A stretch of DNA of 20,361 bases. Origin: an uncultured Verrucomicrobiota bacterium. GTDB lineage: Bacteria; Verrucomicrobiota; Verrucomicrobiae; Opitutales; Opitutaceae. Shown here in pieces: positions 1-7,566 of this stretch. Both the position numbers and the translations under genes were made by a program. The DNA lies in NCBI GenBank assembly GCA_946482165.1, contig CAMLQS010000049.1, forward strand, positions 1-20,361. The letters are read 5' to 3'. The stretch's first letter is position 1. The number at the start of each line of letters is the position of its first letter. The notes beneath the pieces are model-generated. The model was not told where the DNA came from and did no database searches. It saw nothing but the letters and a program-made list of their open reading frames with translations.

Positions 1-1444
1 GCCTGGGGGCTGACATCTACGCCGGCCTTTTTTCGCCGCCGACGCCTACGTTCCCTATCTCGCCGGCGCCGCCGGCCTCTACGACGGCGGCATCAAGGAC
101 GTTTCCGGGCGCAACAACCACCTGTCCGCCTGGGCCGCCAACTGGCACTGGTATCGCGCCTCCGTTCCCTCCGCCACGACCCCGCAGACCGGCGCGGCCA
201 ACACCCTCTCCGTGCAGCACGCCAACAACTACCCCGCCATGTCGGCCATCGGCACCGCGCTCACCTCCTGGCGCCCCGCGCGCTGGACCATCGAGGCAGC
301 CATCCATCCCGACAACGCGAACAACGGCTACCAGACCGTCATCGGCCGCGACAGCCAGGGCGCCTTCGCCGGAGAAAACGGCCTCGCCGCGCTCTACTTC
401 TCCGTCCGTCCCAACGGCGTTCTCGCCCTGACCTTCATCGATGCCGCCGGCAACAAGTGGAACCTCGACTCCGCCGCCAACGCCGTCGCGTCCGCGAAAT
501 GGCAGGCCATCGCCGCCAGCTCCGACGGGAAGACGCTTTCCCTGTATTCGAAGAACATTACCGACGGCGCGACGAGCTACACCCTGCTGGGCGCGCTCGA
601 CATTTCCTCCAGCGCCAACTCGTCGCTCACCCTCGGCGCCGGAGACGGTTCCTCGTGGGACGCCGGCGTCATCACCGTCGGACGCGGCCTCTACGGCGGC
701 AACCACACCGACCGCTTCTTCGGCTACATCGACGACGTCCGTCTGACGCAAGAAGCGCTCGCGCCCGCCGCCCTGCTCTACAGCGCGCCGACTGCCCTGC
801 CATCCGCGCCCGCCGCGCCCGCCGCCTCCGCCTCGGGCTCGACCGTGGCGCTCAGCTGGCCCGCGGTCGGAGGAGCCACGTCCTACTACGTCAAGCGCGC
901 TACGATCAGCGGAGGTCCCTACGCCGTCGTCGGACAGACGTCCGGCACGAGCCACAACGACGCCGGCCTCTCCGGCTCGACCGCCTATTACTACGTCGTG
1001 AGCGCGCTCAACGCCAACGGCGAAGGGACCAACAGCCCGCAAACCGCCGCCTCGCTATTCACCGTCGCGCAGTCGTGGCGCCAGACGCACTTCGGATCGC
1101 CCGACAACACCGGCGACGCCGCCGACTCCGCCGACCCCGACGCCGACGGCGTGACCAACCTCCTCGAACGCGCCTTCGCCGGCGATCCGAACGCCTTCGA
1201 CGCGTCCATCCTGCCTCGTATCGATCCCGCCTCCGCCACCCTCTCCGTCGACTACCGGAAGGCCAAAGACGCGACCGACCTGAACTTCGAGATGCAAGAG
1301 AGCACCGACCTCGCCACCTGGTCCGCCGCCGCCGGCACGATGTCCGTCATCGAGGACAACGCGACCTACCAAGTCATCCGCCACACCCGTCCGATCGGCG
1401 CGGATACGCGGCTCTTCCTCCGCCTGAGCGTCGCTCAACCCTAA
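1..1444 (+). CDS. LamG/fibronectin-III surface protein, 3' part, with apparent frameshift
   Basis: The gene enters from the left edge, so its N-terminus is unseen. From about 35 to 1444 one frame reads as continuous protein. It begins with a concanavalin-A/LamG-type region (about 45-780, with GLYDGG, SGRNNH and a closing FFGYIDDVRL, typical of LamG sandwiches). A fibronectin type III domain follows (about 790-1060, ALSWPAVGGATSYYVKR and YYYVVSALNANGEG). Next is an acidic DPDADGVTNLLERAF stretch (about 1130-1190) resembling calcium-binding or type-3 repeats. The tail contains STDLATW, a module common at the ends of verrucomicrobial secreted proteins. The readable frame changes at the T6 run 28-33: upstream the protein-like frame reads LGADIYAGLF, downstream it reads FAADAYVPYLAG, and the downstream frame has a stop at 11-13. 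Likely role: extracellular carbohydrate binding or part of a large secreted enzyme. No catalytic domain is visible. Confidence 0.72.
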
Positions 1445-1489
1445 GCCACTGCTGGATGAGACGGTCGTCGCAATTCGCCGCGCCCGCCG

Positions 1490-2557
1490 TCAGGCCTGCG
1501 AGAGTTCCCAGCCCGGCTGGATATCCAAGGCCGCGGCTCCGGCCTCGGCGGCATGAGCGCGGACGGACGGATCGGCCCACGCGGCGAAGGCGATCATGCC
1601 GGCGTTGTCGCCGGTGTGGCGGGGTTCGGCGGCGAGCAAAGGCAGCCCCGCCTTGGTCGCGAGCGAGGCGAAGGCGGCGCGAAGTGTCTTGTTGTTCGCC
1701 ACTCCGCCGGAGAGGCCGATGCTGCGGAACGGCGCTTCCGCTCCGGCGCCGAGACGAAGAGCGGCGCGGGCTTTCCGCGTGAGCGCGTCGACGACGGCCT
1801 GCTGGTAGCTCGCGCAAAGGTTCGGCGTCTCGGCGGCGATCTGCGCGGGCGTCATCTTTTCAAGCTGGTAACGTAACGAGGTTTTCAGACCCGAAAAACT
1901 GAAATCCAGTTCGTCGCGCGGTCCCAGGCCCCGGGGAAAATCGTAGGCGTCGGCCCGCCCGCCCGCGGATGCCCGGCGCTCGACGAGCGGCCCGCCCGGG
2001 TAACCGAGGCCGAGGAGCTTCGCGCCTTTGTCGAGCGCCTCGCCGGCGGCATCGTCGCGGGTCGTGGAAAGCACGGTGATGGCACGGCGCTCGTCGAGCG
2101 CCGCGAGCAGGGTGTTGCCGCCGGAAACAACCAACGCGAGGTGTGGCAAAAGCGAGCGGACACGCGCGTCGAAATCGGCGGGCGACTCGGCATGCAGCGG
2201 GATGAACGGCGACCACACATGGCCGCGCAGGTGATTCACGCCTTTGAGCGGTTTGCCCAACGCGCAGGCGAGCGCCTTGGCGGAGGCGAGACCAATGGCG
2301 AGGCAGCCCGCGAGCCCCGGACCTTGCGTAACCGCGATTTCAGTGACGGCGTGAAAACCCGCGGAAGCCTCGCGCGCCCGGCCGAGCAAGGGCTCGAGGG
2401 TGCGCAAGTGCTCGCGCGTGGCGAGATCGGGCACGACGCCGCCGTGTTTCTCGTGGATGGCGATCTGGCTGTGGATCAACTCGGCGGTCAGGCCGCGAGC
2501 GGGATCGAAGAGAGCGACCGCGCTTTCGTCGCAGGAGCTTTCGATGGCCAGGATCAC
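1490..2557 (-). CDS. tsaD: tRNA N6-adenosine threonylcarbamoyltransferase TsaD
   Basis: TsaD transfers the threonylcarbamoyl group from threonylcarbamoyl-AMP to A37 of ANN-decoding tRNAs, working with TsaB and TsaE in the cytoplasm. The 355-aa product has the full ASKHA signature set. These are MILAIESSCDES at the N-terminus, HEKHGGVVPDLATREH (35-50), the metal-binding HLRGH pair (H109, H113), SGGNT (145-149), DDAAGEALDKGAKLLGLGYPGGP (168-190), SGGVANN (283-289) and RHTGDNAGMIA with D317 as third metal ligand. The length is normal for the family. The start is GTG at 2557. It overlaps the stop of the upstream protease gene as GTGA and has an AGGAGG seven bases upstream, so the pair is co-transcribed and probably translationally coupled. 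The gene converges on the LamG gene across 45 bases with no clear terminator. Confidence 0.97.
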   Translation of the reverse strand: MILAIESSCDESAVALFDPARGLTAELIHSQIAIHEKHGGVVPDLATREHLRTLEPLLGRAREASAGFHAVTEIAVTQGPGLAGCLAIGLASAKALACALGKPLKGVNHLRGHVWSPFIPLHAESPADFDARVRSLLPHLALVVSGGNTLLAALDERRAITVLSTTRDDAAGEALDKGAKLLGLGYPGGPLVERRASAGGRADAYDFPRGLGPRDELDFSFSGLKTSLRYQLEKMTPAQIAAETPNLCASYQQAVVDALTRKARAALRLGAGAEAPFRSIGLSGGVANNKTLRAAFASLATKAGLPLLAAEPRHTGDNAGMIAFAAWADPSVRAHAAEAGAAALDIQPGWELSQA

Positions 2558-3972
2558 GGCGTGACCTCCTGGGGAATCGTCGGATCCGAAGTGCCGGGCG
2601 CGGCGGGCGCGACCGGTTTCTCGATCGGTTGCGGAGTTTTGTCGTCGGACGGAACGTCGGCGGAAGGCTTGGTCGCACCCGGGGCGACGCTGCCATCCTC
2701 CTTCGTTCGCGGAAGCGGCTTGCCCGCCAGCTCGGCGTGGAGCGCGCGCAGAGCCAGCGCGAATTGCCGGTCCTCGACCATGGAAACGCCGAAGCGCTCC
2801 TTGAACTCCTCGGGGCTGTCGATGTCCGGACGCAAGCGATGCAGGAACACCGCCTTTTCCTGCTCGGGCGTCATCGCCTCGAGGAAATCGGGTTGTATGC
2901 CTTTCTCGTGGATCGTCACCCCCGACGGCGTGAAGTAACGCGCGGTGGTGAGGCGCAGGGCGGAATTCCCCTTCAGGGTGAAGATGGTCTGCACGGAGCC
3001 CTTTCCGAAGGTCTTCTCGCCGACGAGGACGGCGCGGCGGGTGTCCTTGAGCGCGCCGGCGACGATCTCGGCCGCGCTCGCGCTGCCGCCGTTGACAAGC
3101 ACCGCGATCGGCACCCGCCAGGGGTCGCCGCCGTTTTTCGAACGAAGCTCGTCCCGATCGTTCGGGTTCCGGCCTTGCGTATAAACGACCAGCTCGTCGC
3201 GCGGGAAAAACGGCTCCACCACCTCGACCGCGGCGGTGAGCAGACCGCCGGGGTTGTTGCGCAGATCGATCACAAGCGCGCGGGCTCCCTGCTCGCGCAG
3301 CTTCTTTACCGCCGCCTTGAAATCATCGCCCGTTTTCTCGGCGAACGTTGTCACGCGCACATAGCCGATCCCGTCGGCGAGCAGCTCGGCGTCGCGCACG
3401 CTTTCGACCTTGATGATCTCCCGCTTGAGCCGGAACTCGATCTCGCGGGCGGGCTCTCCGCGTTCGACGCCCACCGTGACGGAGGTGCCCGGCTTGCCGC
3501 GCAGTTTGCCGATAAACTCCGCGAGTTTCAGCCCGCGCACGTCCGCGCCGTCGACTTTGACCAGCACATCGCCGCGCAGAATGCCGGCGCGCTCCCCGGG
3601 CGTGCCCGCGATGGGCGCGACGATGACGATGCGTCCGTCCAGTTCCTCGACCTGCACGCCGATGCCGCCAAACTCGCCGTCCACTTCCTCCTCGAGATGC
3701 TCGTAGGCCTTGGGCGGAAGGAACTGCGAATACGGATCGAGCTCGCCGACCATGCTCTCGATCGCGTGATCGGCGAGTTTGGCGCCGCCGACCGCCTTCG
3801 GATCGACATAGTGGCGATTGAGCAGACGCATCACTTGCGTGACTTGGTCGGCCGCGCGATTGGTCTCCCGGTCGGGCAAAAGACCCCAGGCAGCCACCAC
3901 GTCCACGACTCCGAGAGTCATGAGGTAGCCGGCGATCACGCCGAATCCGATGGTCACAATCCGCTTTAACAT
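2554..3972 (-). CDS. S41 family C-terminal processing peptidase (CtpA-type)
   Basis: This is a membrane-anchored periplasmic serine protease with a Ser/Lys dyad that trims or degrades exported proteins. From the ATG at 3972 it is 472 aa. It has an N-terminal hydrophobic signal/anchor (about 5-29) and the S41 N-terminal helical segment ending in LDPYSQFL. A PDZ domain follows (about 96-172, with GGIGV and the AGILRGDVLVKVDG binding loop). The S41 core has DLRNNPGG (236-243), NGGSASAAEIVAGAL with nucleophile S299, and GEKTFGKGSVQ with K324. The 25-residue Ser-Lys spacing is that of the family. A Pro/Ala-rich tail (about 420-472) follows and looks disordered. A GTG at 4020 would add 16 residues ahead of the signal anchor and overlap the divergent gene, so I prefer 3972. 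The gene precedes tsaD in the same transcript. The substrate is unknown. Confidence 0.93.
   Translation of the reverse strand: MLKRIVTIGFGVIAGYLMTLGVVDVVAAWGLLPDRETNRAADQVTQVMRLLNRHYVDPKAVGGAKLADHAIESMVGELDPYSQFLPPKAYEHLEEEVDGEFGGIGVQVEELDGRIVIVAPIAGTPGERAGILRGDVLVKVDGADVRGLKLAEFIGKLRGKPGTSVTVGVERGEPAREIEFRLKREIIKVESVRDAELLADGIGYVRVTTFAEKTGDDFKAAVKKLREQGARALVIDLRNNPGGLLTAAVEVVEPFFPRDELVVYTQGRNPNDRDELRSKNGGDPWRVPIAVLVNGGSASAAEIVAGALKDTRRAVLVGEKTFGKGSVQTIFTLKGNSALRLTTARYFTPSGVTIHEKGIQPDFLEAMTPEQEKAVFLHRLRPDIDSPEEFKERFGVSMVEDRQFALALRALHAELAGKPLPRTKEDGSVAPGATKPSADVPSDDKTPQPIEKPVAPAAPGTSDPTIPQEVTP
2565..2570 (-). promoter_or_regulatory. Shine-Dalgarno site of tsaD
   Basis: The minus strand reads AGGAGG here, followed by a seven-base spacer and the GTG start at 2557. 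It lies inside the last codons of the S41 protease gene. It decides the GTG start and is the only textbook SD I found in front of any gene in the window. Confidence 0.85.
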
Positions 3973-4006
3973 GCGGCGCACTGTGCCCAAGCGTCCCCGC
4001 TTGTAA

Positions 4007-5062
4007 ATGGCTACGTCCACCTCCGCGCCCGATCAACCTTCGCCCGAATTCCTGGCCGCCTTCCGTCGCGAGGCGGGCGCCGCGGGGACCTTGCGGTTCG
4101 ATGCCTTCATGCGGCTCGCCCTCTTCGATCCCGATGCGGGCTACTATCGGAGGGACCGCCTGCGCGTGGGCCGCGACCGCTCCGCGGACTTTTATACCGC
4201 CACCAGTCTCGGGCCGCTCTTCGGCGAACTCGTCGCCGCCGCTTGCGCCAAGCTCCTCCGCGCCGCCGGGCTCGATCCCGCCGGGCATGCGTTCGTCGAG
4301 ATAGGCGCGGAACCTTCGGGCGGCGTTCTGGCGGGAGTCGCCGCGCATCCCTTTGCCGACGCGAGAACCATTCGGGTTGGCGAACCTCTCGCAATCGCCG
4401 GGCCGTGCGTGGTGTTTTCCAACGAGCTTTTCGATGCGCAACCGCTGCGGCGCTTTCTGTTCCGGGATGGGAACTGGCGCGAACTGGGTGTGCGGTTGAA
4501 CGAAACGACGCGGACATTCGCCGAGGTCGAGCTCGGCGACGCCGCGGCGGACGCGCTCGTGTTTCTCCCGCCGGTCGACGAAACGCCCGAAGGTTACTTT
4601 TTCGACGCCCCCCGCGCCGCCGCTGAGCTGGCCGCCCGGCTCGCCGCGCAACCTTGGCACGGCCTCTTTGTGGCCTTCGATTACGGCAAGAGTTTTGCCG
4701 AGCTCGCCCATTCGGTGCCCGGCGGCACCGCCCGCGCCTACCATCGCCACACGCAGTCGAACGACCTGCTCGCCCGCCCCGGCGAGCAGGACCTGACCGC
4801 CCATGTTTGCTGGGACTGGCTCGTCGGGGCCCTGGCCGCGTCGGCGCCGGCAGACCGCCCCCCCCAAGTGGTTTCCCAAGAGGGCTTTTTTGTTCATCAC
4901 GCAGGGGACATGATCGCCCGGTGTCTCGCGGCGGAAGCCCGCTCGTCGATAGCCAGTCCGCGCAAACGCGCTCTCATGCACCTCCTTCACCCCGCCCAGA
5001 TGGGGCAAAAATTCCAGGTTTTACACGCCCTGAAACCTATGCGCGCAGCCGATCAGGCCTAG
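4007..5062 (+). CDS. MidA/NDUFAF7-family SAM-dependent methyltransferase
   Basis: The 351-aa product matches the MidA/NDUFAF7 family (COG1565, Methyltransf_28). In mitochondria this family methylates an arginine of a complex I subunit; the bacterial role is largely undefined. Family signatures appear in order: FDAFMRLALFDPDAGYY (31-47), ADFYTATSLGPLFGEL (60-75), the SAM-binding VEIGAEPSGGVLAG (97-110), SNELFDAQPL (138-147), VAFDYG (222-227), GTARAYHRH (240-248), PGEQDLTAHVCWDWL (258-272) and MGQKFQVL near the end. The length is usual. The start is ATG with no SD. The divergent protease start is only 34 bases away. The TAG stop at 5060-5062 coincides exactly with the first three bases of a palindromic element, so the native C-terminus may have been changed by its insertion. 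Confidence 0.88.
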   Translation: MATSTSAPDQPSPEFLAAFRREAGAAGTLRFDAFMRLALFDPDAGYYRRDRLRVGRDRSADFYTATSLGPLFGELVAAACAKLLRAAGLDPAGHAFVEIGAEPSGGVLAGVAAHPFADARTIRVGEPLAIAGPCVVFSNELFDAQPLRRFLFRDGNWRELGVRLNETTRTFAEVELGDAAADALVFLPPVDETPEGYFFDAPRAAAELAARLAAQPWHGLFVAFDYGKSFAELAHSVPGGTARAYHRHTQSNDLLARPGEQDLTAHVCWDWLVGALAASAPADRPPQVVSQEGFFVHHAGDMIARCLAAEARSSIASPRKRALMHLLHPAQMGQKFQVLHALKPMRAADQA

Positions 5063-5206
5063 GCGCTGTCTTCGAGATAAACCGATGCTTCGCGAGAGGG
5101 AAACCAAGCTCGGCCAAGGCGGCCGAGGCGGAGGCGGGCCAGCTGGGTTTCCGTCTCACCCGCAGGGCGCTCGCAAAGCACCGGGGTATTTCGAAGACAG
5201 CGCCTA
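5060..5206. repeat. 147-bp imperfect palindromic (MITE-like) element
   Basis: The outer arms 5060-5096 and 5170-5206 are inverted copies, about 32 of 37 bases identical without gaps. Both ends start TAGGCGCTGTCTTCGA when read inward. Further in, GAGGGAAACCAAGCT (about 5094-5109) is inverted as AGCTGGGTTTCCGTCTC (5141-5157) with small indels, so nearly the whole element folds back on itself. It has no ORF of its own that looks real. It sits between the methyltransferase and the S8 peptidase gene and supplies the methyltransferase stop codon. I see no obvious target-site duplication at its borders. Confidence 0.75.
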
Positions 5207-5278
5207 AGGAACTCTCCCGTCTCACGAATCTTTGACGACGTGGCGAAGCGTCGCCGGACTCTGCGCCCCCACCCCGCC

Positions 5279-7069
5279 ATGTCCCGCTTCACCCGCCCCC
5301 TCCTCGCCACCGGTCTCTGCGTGCTTCACGCGCAAGCGGGACGAGCAGCCGACCTCCACATTCTCGGAGGCACCCAGACCGACCCCGTTCTCGTAAACTA
5401 CACGGTCGGCACCGACCTGCTCTGGAACAGCGGCTACCTCGGCGAAGGCGTGATCATCGCCAACGTCGAGGGCGGACATTTCTGGTCGGAGCACGAGGTT
5501 TTCCAACGCTTCGACGCCAACGGCGCGGCGTCGCCCGCGCCGATCTACATAAACGCCGATCCCGCCGGCTCCGAACTCGGCGAAGTCGATTACCATGCGA
5601 CGATGGTCGCCCACGTGCTGGCGGGCGGAAGCAACACCGCCGCCCTTCCGGAGAGTTACACCACCTACGGCATCGGCATGGCCCCGCGCGCCACGCTTTG
5701 GTCGGGCGCCATCGCCACCAGCTTCGACAAAACCGTCGAAAACGCCGGAGCCTTCGAGATTTCCGACGAATCCTTCCGCGCGCCTTATGTCGCCTTCTTC
5801 ACCGGCAACAACCTCGCCACCGGCGGCGCCCGGGCGGACGTTATCAACAGCAGTTGGGGCTTCGAGGACCTCACCTATCAAGCGGCGGAGACTCGCACGA
5901 TCACGGGCCTCGCGTCGCAAAACCCCTCCGTCGCCGCCGTCTTCAGCGCGGGCAACTCCGGCTACGGCGTCGACAAGATCGGCGGCCCCGCATCCTCGCC
6001 CAATGTCATCTCCGTCGGATCCCTCGGCGGCCCCGATTGGCTCACGCCTTCGTGTTTTTCCTCCGGCGGCGCCGTGGCGTTCTACAATCCCGCGACCGGG
6101 ACGCTAATGCCCGGGGCGCGCGCCGCGGTGCATGTCTCCGCGCCGGGTGAAAACCTTTTCCTCGCCGCCTACCTCCAGCGCAGCGGCGGCCTCGAGCCCA
6201 TCCTCATCCAAGAGGACATCGATAATCCCGCGACCGACCTCTATTTCAACTTCACCGCGAGCGGCACCAGTTTCGCGGCCCCCGTCGTCGCCGGCGGCGT
6301 CGGCCTTCTCAAGGAAGTCGCCCGCGACCATTTTACCGGCGCGGCCAACCTCGAACGCCTCGGCTCCGCACTCGATACCCGCGTCATCCGCTCGCTGATC
6401 ATGGCGAGCGCACATCGCACCGTGGGCTGGGACAACGGCCAGAATGCCACCCCCGGCGGAGCACTCGTCACCACCCAGGCGCTCGACTACCACGCCGGCG
6501 CGGGCGCTTTCGACGTTTCCCGCGCGGCGCTCGTCTACGTTTTTGGCACCACCGACCTTCCCGGACTCGGCGGCGGCGCCAACCTCCAGCCCTCCGGCTG
6601 GGATTTCGGCTCGGTCACCTTGGGCGGGACCAACGACTATGTCATCGACCTGTCTTCCGTGCTCGAACCCTCCGAGCTGACCGTCTCGTTGAATTGGTTC
6701 GTCGACGACTCGTTCGACGTCGCGACCGGCGAGACGCTTTACGGCAGCTTCGCCGACCTGGACCTCGAAGTCTGGTCCGTGAGCTTCGGCGAAAACCCGG
6801 CTACGCTGCTCGCCGCGTCTCGCACGCCTTACAACAACACCGAGTTCCTTCGTTTCGCCGTCACCCCGGGCGCCAGCTACTCCCTGCGCGTCCGCTTCGA
6901 CGAGTTTGTCTACGACCTCGGCCCCATGACCGCCAACGACGTGGGTTACGGCCTCGCGTGGACGACGAGCGCCATTCCCGAGCCCGCCTCGTTCGCGCTC
7001 CTCGTCGGCCTCGCCTCGCTGGGCTTCGGCCTATGCCGCCGCCCCCGTTTCCGCTCCTCGCCGCGCTGA
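5279..7069 (+). CDS. S8 (subtilisin-like) serine peptidase with PEP-CTERM anchor
   Basis: The product is a 596-aa exported protein. A signal peptide (about 1-23, ending AQAGRAA) precedes an S8 catalytic fold with the His region YHATMVAHVLAG (H106), VINSSWG (188-194), the oxyanion loop SAGN (N226) and the Ser motif SGTSFAAPVVAGG (S331). At the usual Asp motif the sequence reads IIANVEGGHFW, placing Glu64 where DTG or DSG is expected. A beta-rich C-terminal domain (about 435-560) follows. The end is a PEP-CTERM sorting signal: PEP at 568-570, a hydrophobic helix and a final RRPRFR. This predicts processing by an exosortase and surface or matrix retention. I chose the ATG at 5279 because it begins a clean signal peptide; an in-frame GTG at 5240 would only add basic residues. 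The gene follows the palindromic element and ends at an ATTGGTCATT/GC-palindrome repeat. Proteolytic activity is uncertain because of the Asp-to-Glu change. Confidence 0.88.
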   Translation: MSRFTRPLLATGLCVLHAQAGRAADLHILGGTQTDPVLVNYTVGTDLLWNSGYLGEGVIIANVEGGHFWSEHEVFQRFDANGAASPAPIYINADPAGSELGEVDYHATMVAHVLAGGSNTAALPESYTTYGIGMAPRATLWSGAIATSFDKTVENAGAFEISDESFRAPYVAFFTGNNLATGGARADVINSSWGFEDLTYQAAETRTITGLASQNPSVAAVFSAGNSGYGVDKIGGPASSPNVISVGSLGGPDWLTPSCFSSGGAVAFYNPATGTLMPGARAAVHVSAPGENLFLAAYLQRSGGLEPILIQEDIDNPATDLYFNFTASGTSFAAPVVAGGVGLLKEVARDHFTGAANLERLGSALDTRVIRSLIMASAHRTVGWDNGQNATPGGALVTTQALDYHAGAGAFDVSRAALVYVFGTTDLPGLGGGANLQPSGWDFGSVTLGGTNDYVIDLSSVLEPSELTVSLNWFVDDSFDVATGETLYGSFADLDLEVWSVSFGENPATLLAASRTPYNNTEFLRFAVTPGASYSLRVRFDEFVYDLGPMTANDVGYGLAWTTSAIPEPASFALLVGLASLGFGLCRRPRFRSSPR

Positions 7070-7128
7070 CGCAACCCCATTGGTCATTGGACATTGGTCA
7101 TTGGCCATCCCGCCGCCGCGCGGCGGCG
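7067..7128 (+). repeat. ATTGGTCATT repeat followed by GC palindrome
   Basis: Directly at the S8 stop codon, TGACGCAACCCC leads into three short copies of CATTGGTCATTGG/ACATTGG (7079-7107). An 18-bp perfect palindrome, CGCCGCCG-CG-CGGCGGCG (7111-7128), follows, then a T-rich TCTTTTCCCTT. The hairpin plus T-rich tail could end transcription of the peptidase gene. The same composite (stop + CGCAACCC, ATTGGTCATT, GC hairpin) recurs at 20266-20340. Confidence 0.65.
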
Positions 7129-7199
7129 CGTCTTTTCCCTTGCACACCCCCACCCCGCCGCCCTTTCTCTCAACCTTTTAACTCAACCCACGCCTCACC

Positions 7200-7430
7200 A
7201 TGTCTCGCATCTGCGCTATCACCGGCAAACGTCCCACCAAGGGCTCCATCATTCATCGCAAGGGTCAGTCCAAGAAGAGCGGTGGTATCGGCACCCACGT
7301 CACCAAGAAGACCTCCCGCACCTTCAAACCCAATCTCCAGCGCATCCGCGTGAAGCTCGCCAACGGCGGCACCAAGCGCATGCTCGTCTCGGTCAAGGCC
7401 ATCAAGGCCGGCCTCGTCGAGAAGGTCTAA
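7200..7430 (+). CDS. rpmB: 50S ribosomal protein bL28
   Basis: The 76-aa basic protein begins MSRICAITGKRPTKGSIIHRKGQSKK and continues through TSRTFKPNLQRIRVKLANGGTKRMLVSVKAIKAG, the bL28 profile over its full length. bL28 is a structural component of the large ribosomal subunit. The N-terminal CAITGKRP keeps a single Cys, so this is not a four-Cys zinc form. The start ATG has no SD. The gene stands alone: rpmG is not adjacent, and a strong intrinsic terminator follows 29 bases after the stop. Confidence 0.96.
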   Translation: MSRICAITGKRPTKGSIIHRKGQSKKSGGIGTHVTKKTSRTFKPNLQRIRVKLANGGTKRMLVSVKAIKAGLVEKV

Positions 7431-7459
7431 GCTCGCTCCGCGATCTACGCAGTCTTTTC

Positions 7460-7493
7460 AAAAACCCGCAGCCCTCATCGGCTGCGGGTTTTT
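7460..7493 (+). terminator. Intrinsic terminator after rpmB
   Basis: A 14-bp perfect stem has arms 7460-7473 (AAAAACCCGCAGCC) and 7480-7493 (GGCTGCGGGTTTTT) around a six-base loop CTCATC. The right arm ends in a T run continued by TCGTTTTC. The A/T-symmetric arms mean it could also work on the minus strand, but no minus-strand gene is nearby. Confidence 0.93.
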
Positions 7494-7566
7494 CGTTTTC
7501 GCAGGTTTGCACCTCGCCTCCGCCCCGCCTCTGCTGGGCCGTCTCCGGTTCCCGTTACCGCTTCCC

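Noticed and set aside
17..1042. 341-codon minus-strand open frame
   Set aside because: It is a Gly/Val/Arg-rich shadow of the LamG/Fn3 coding frame.
5063..5225. Small proteins encoded by the palindromic element on either strand
   Set aside because: Both strands encode similar peptides only because the element is an inverted repeat; no start signal or conserved domain supports a gene.
7140..7175. Promoter for rpmB starting with TTGCAC at 7140
   Set aside because: No -10-like hexamer lies at 16-18 bases downstream; the match is to the -35 half only.
7431..7566. TPP riboswitch ahead of the importer operon
   Set aside because: Because the lipoprotein resembles ThiY I looked for the conserved CTGAGA core and the second TPP arm; neither is present, and the space is filled by the rpmB terminator.
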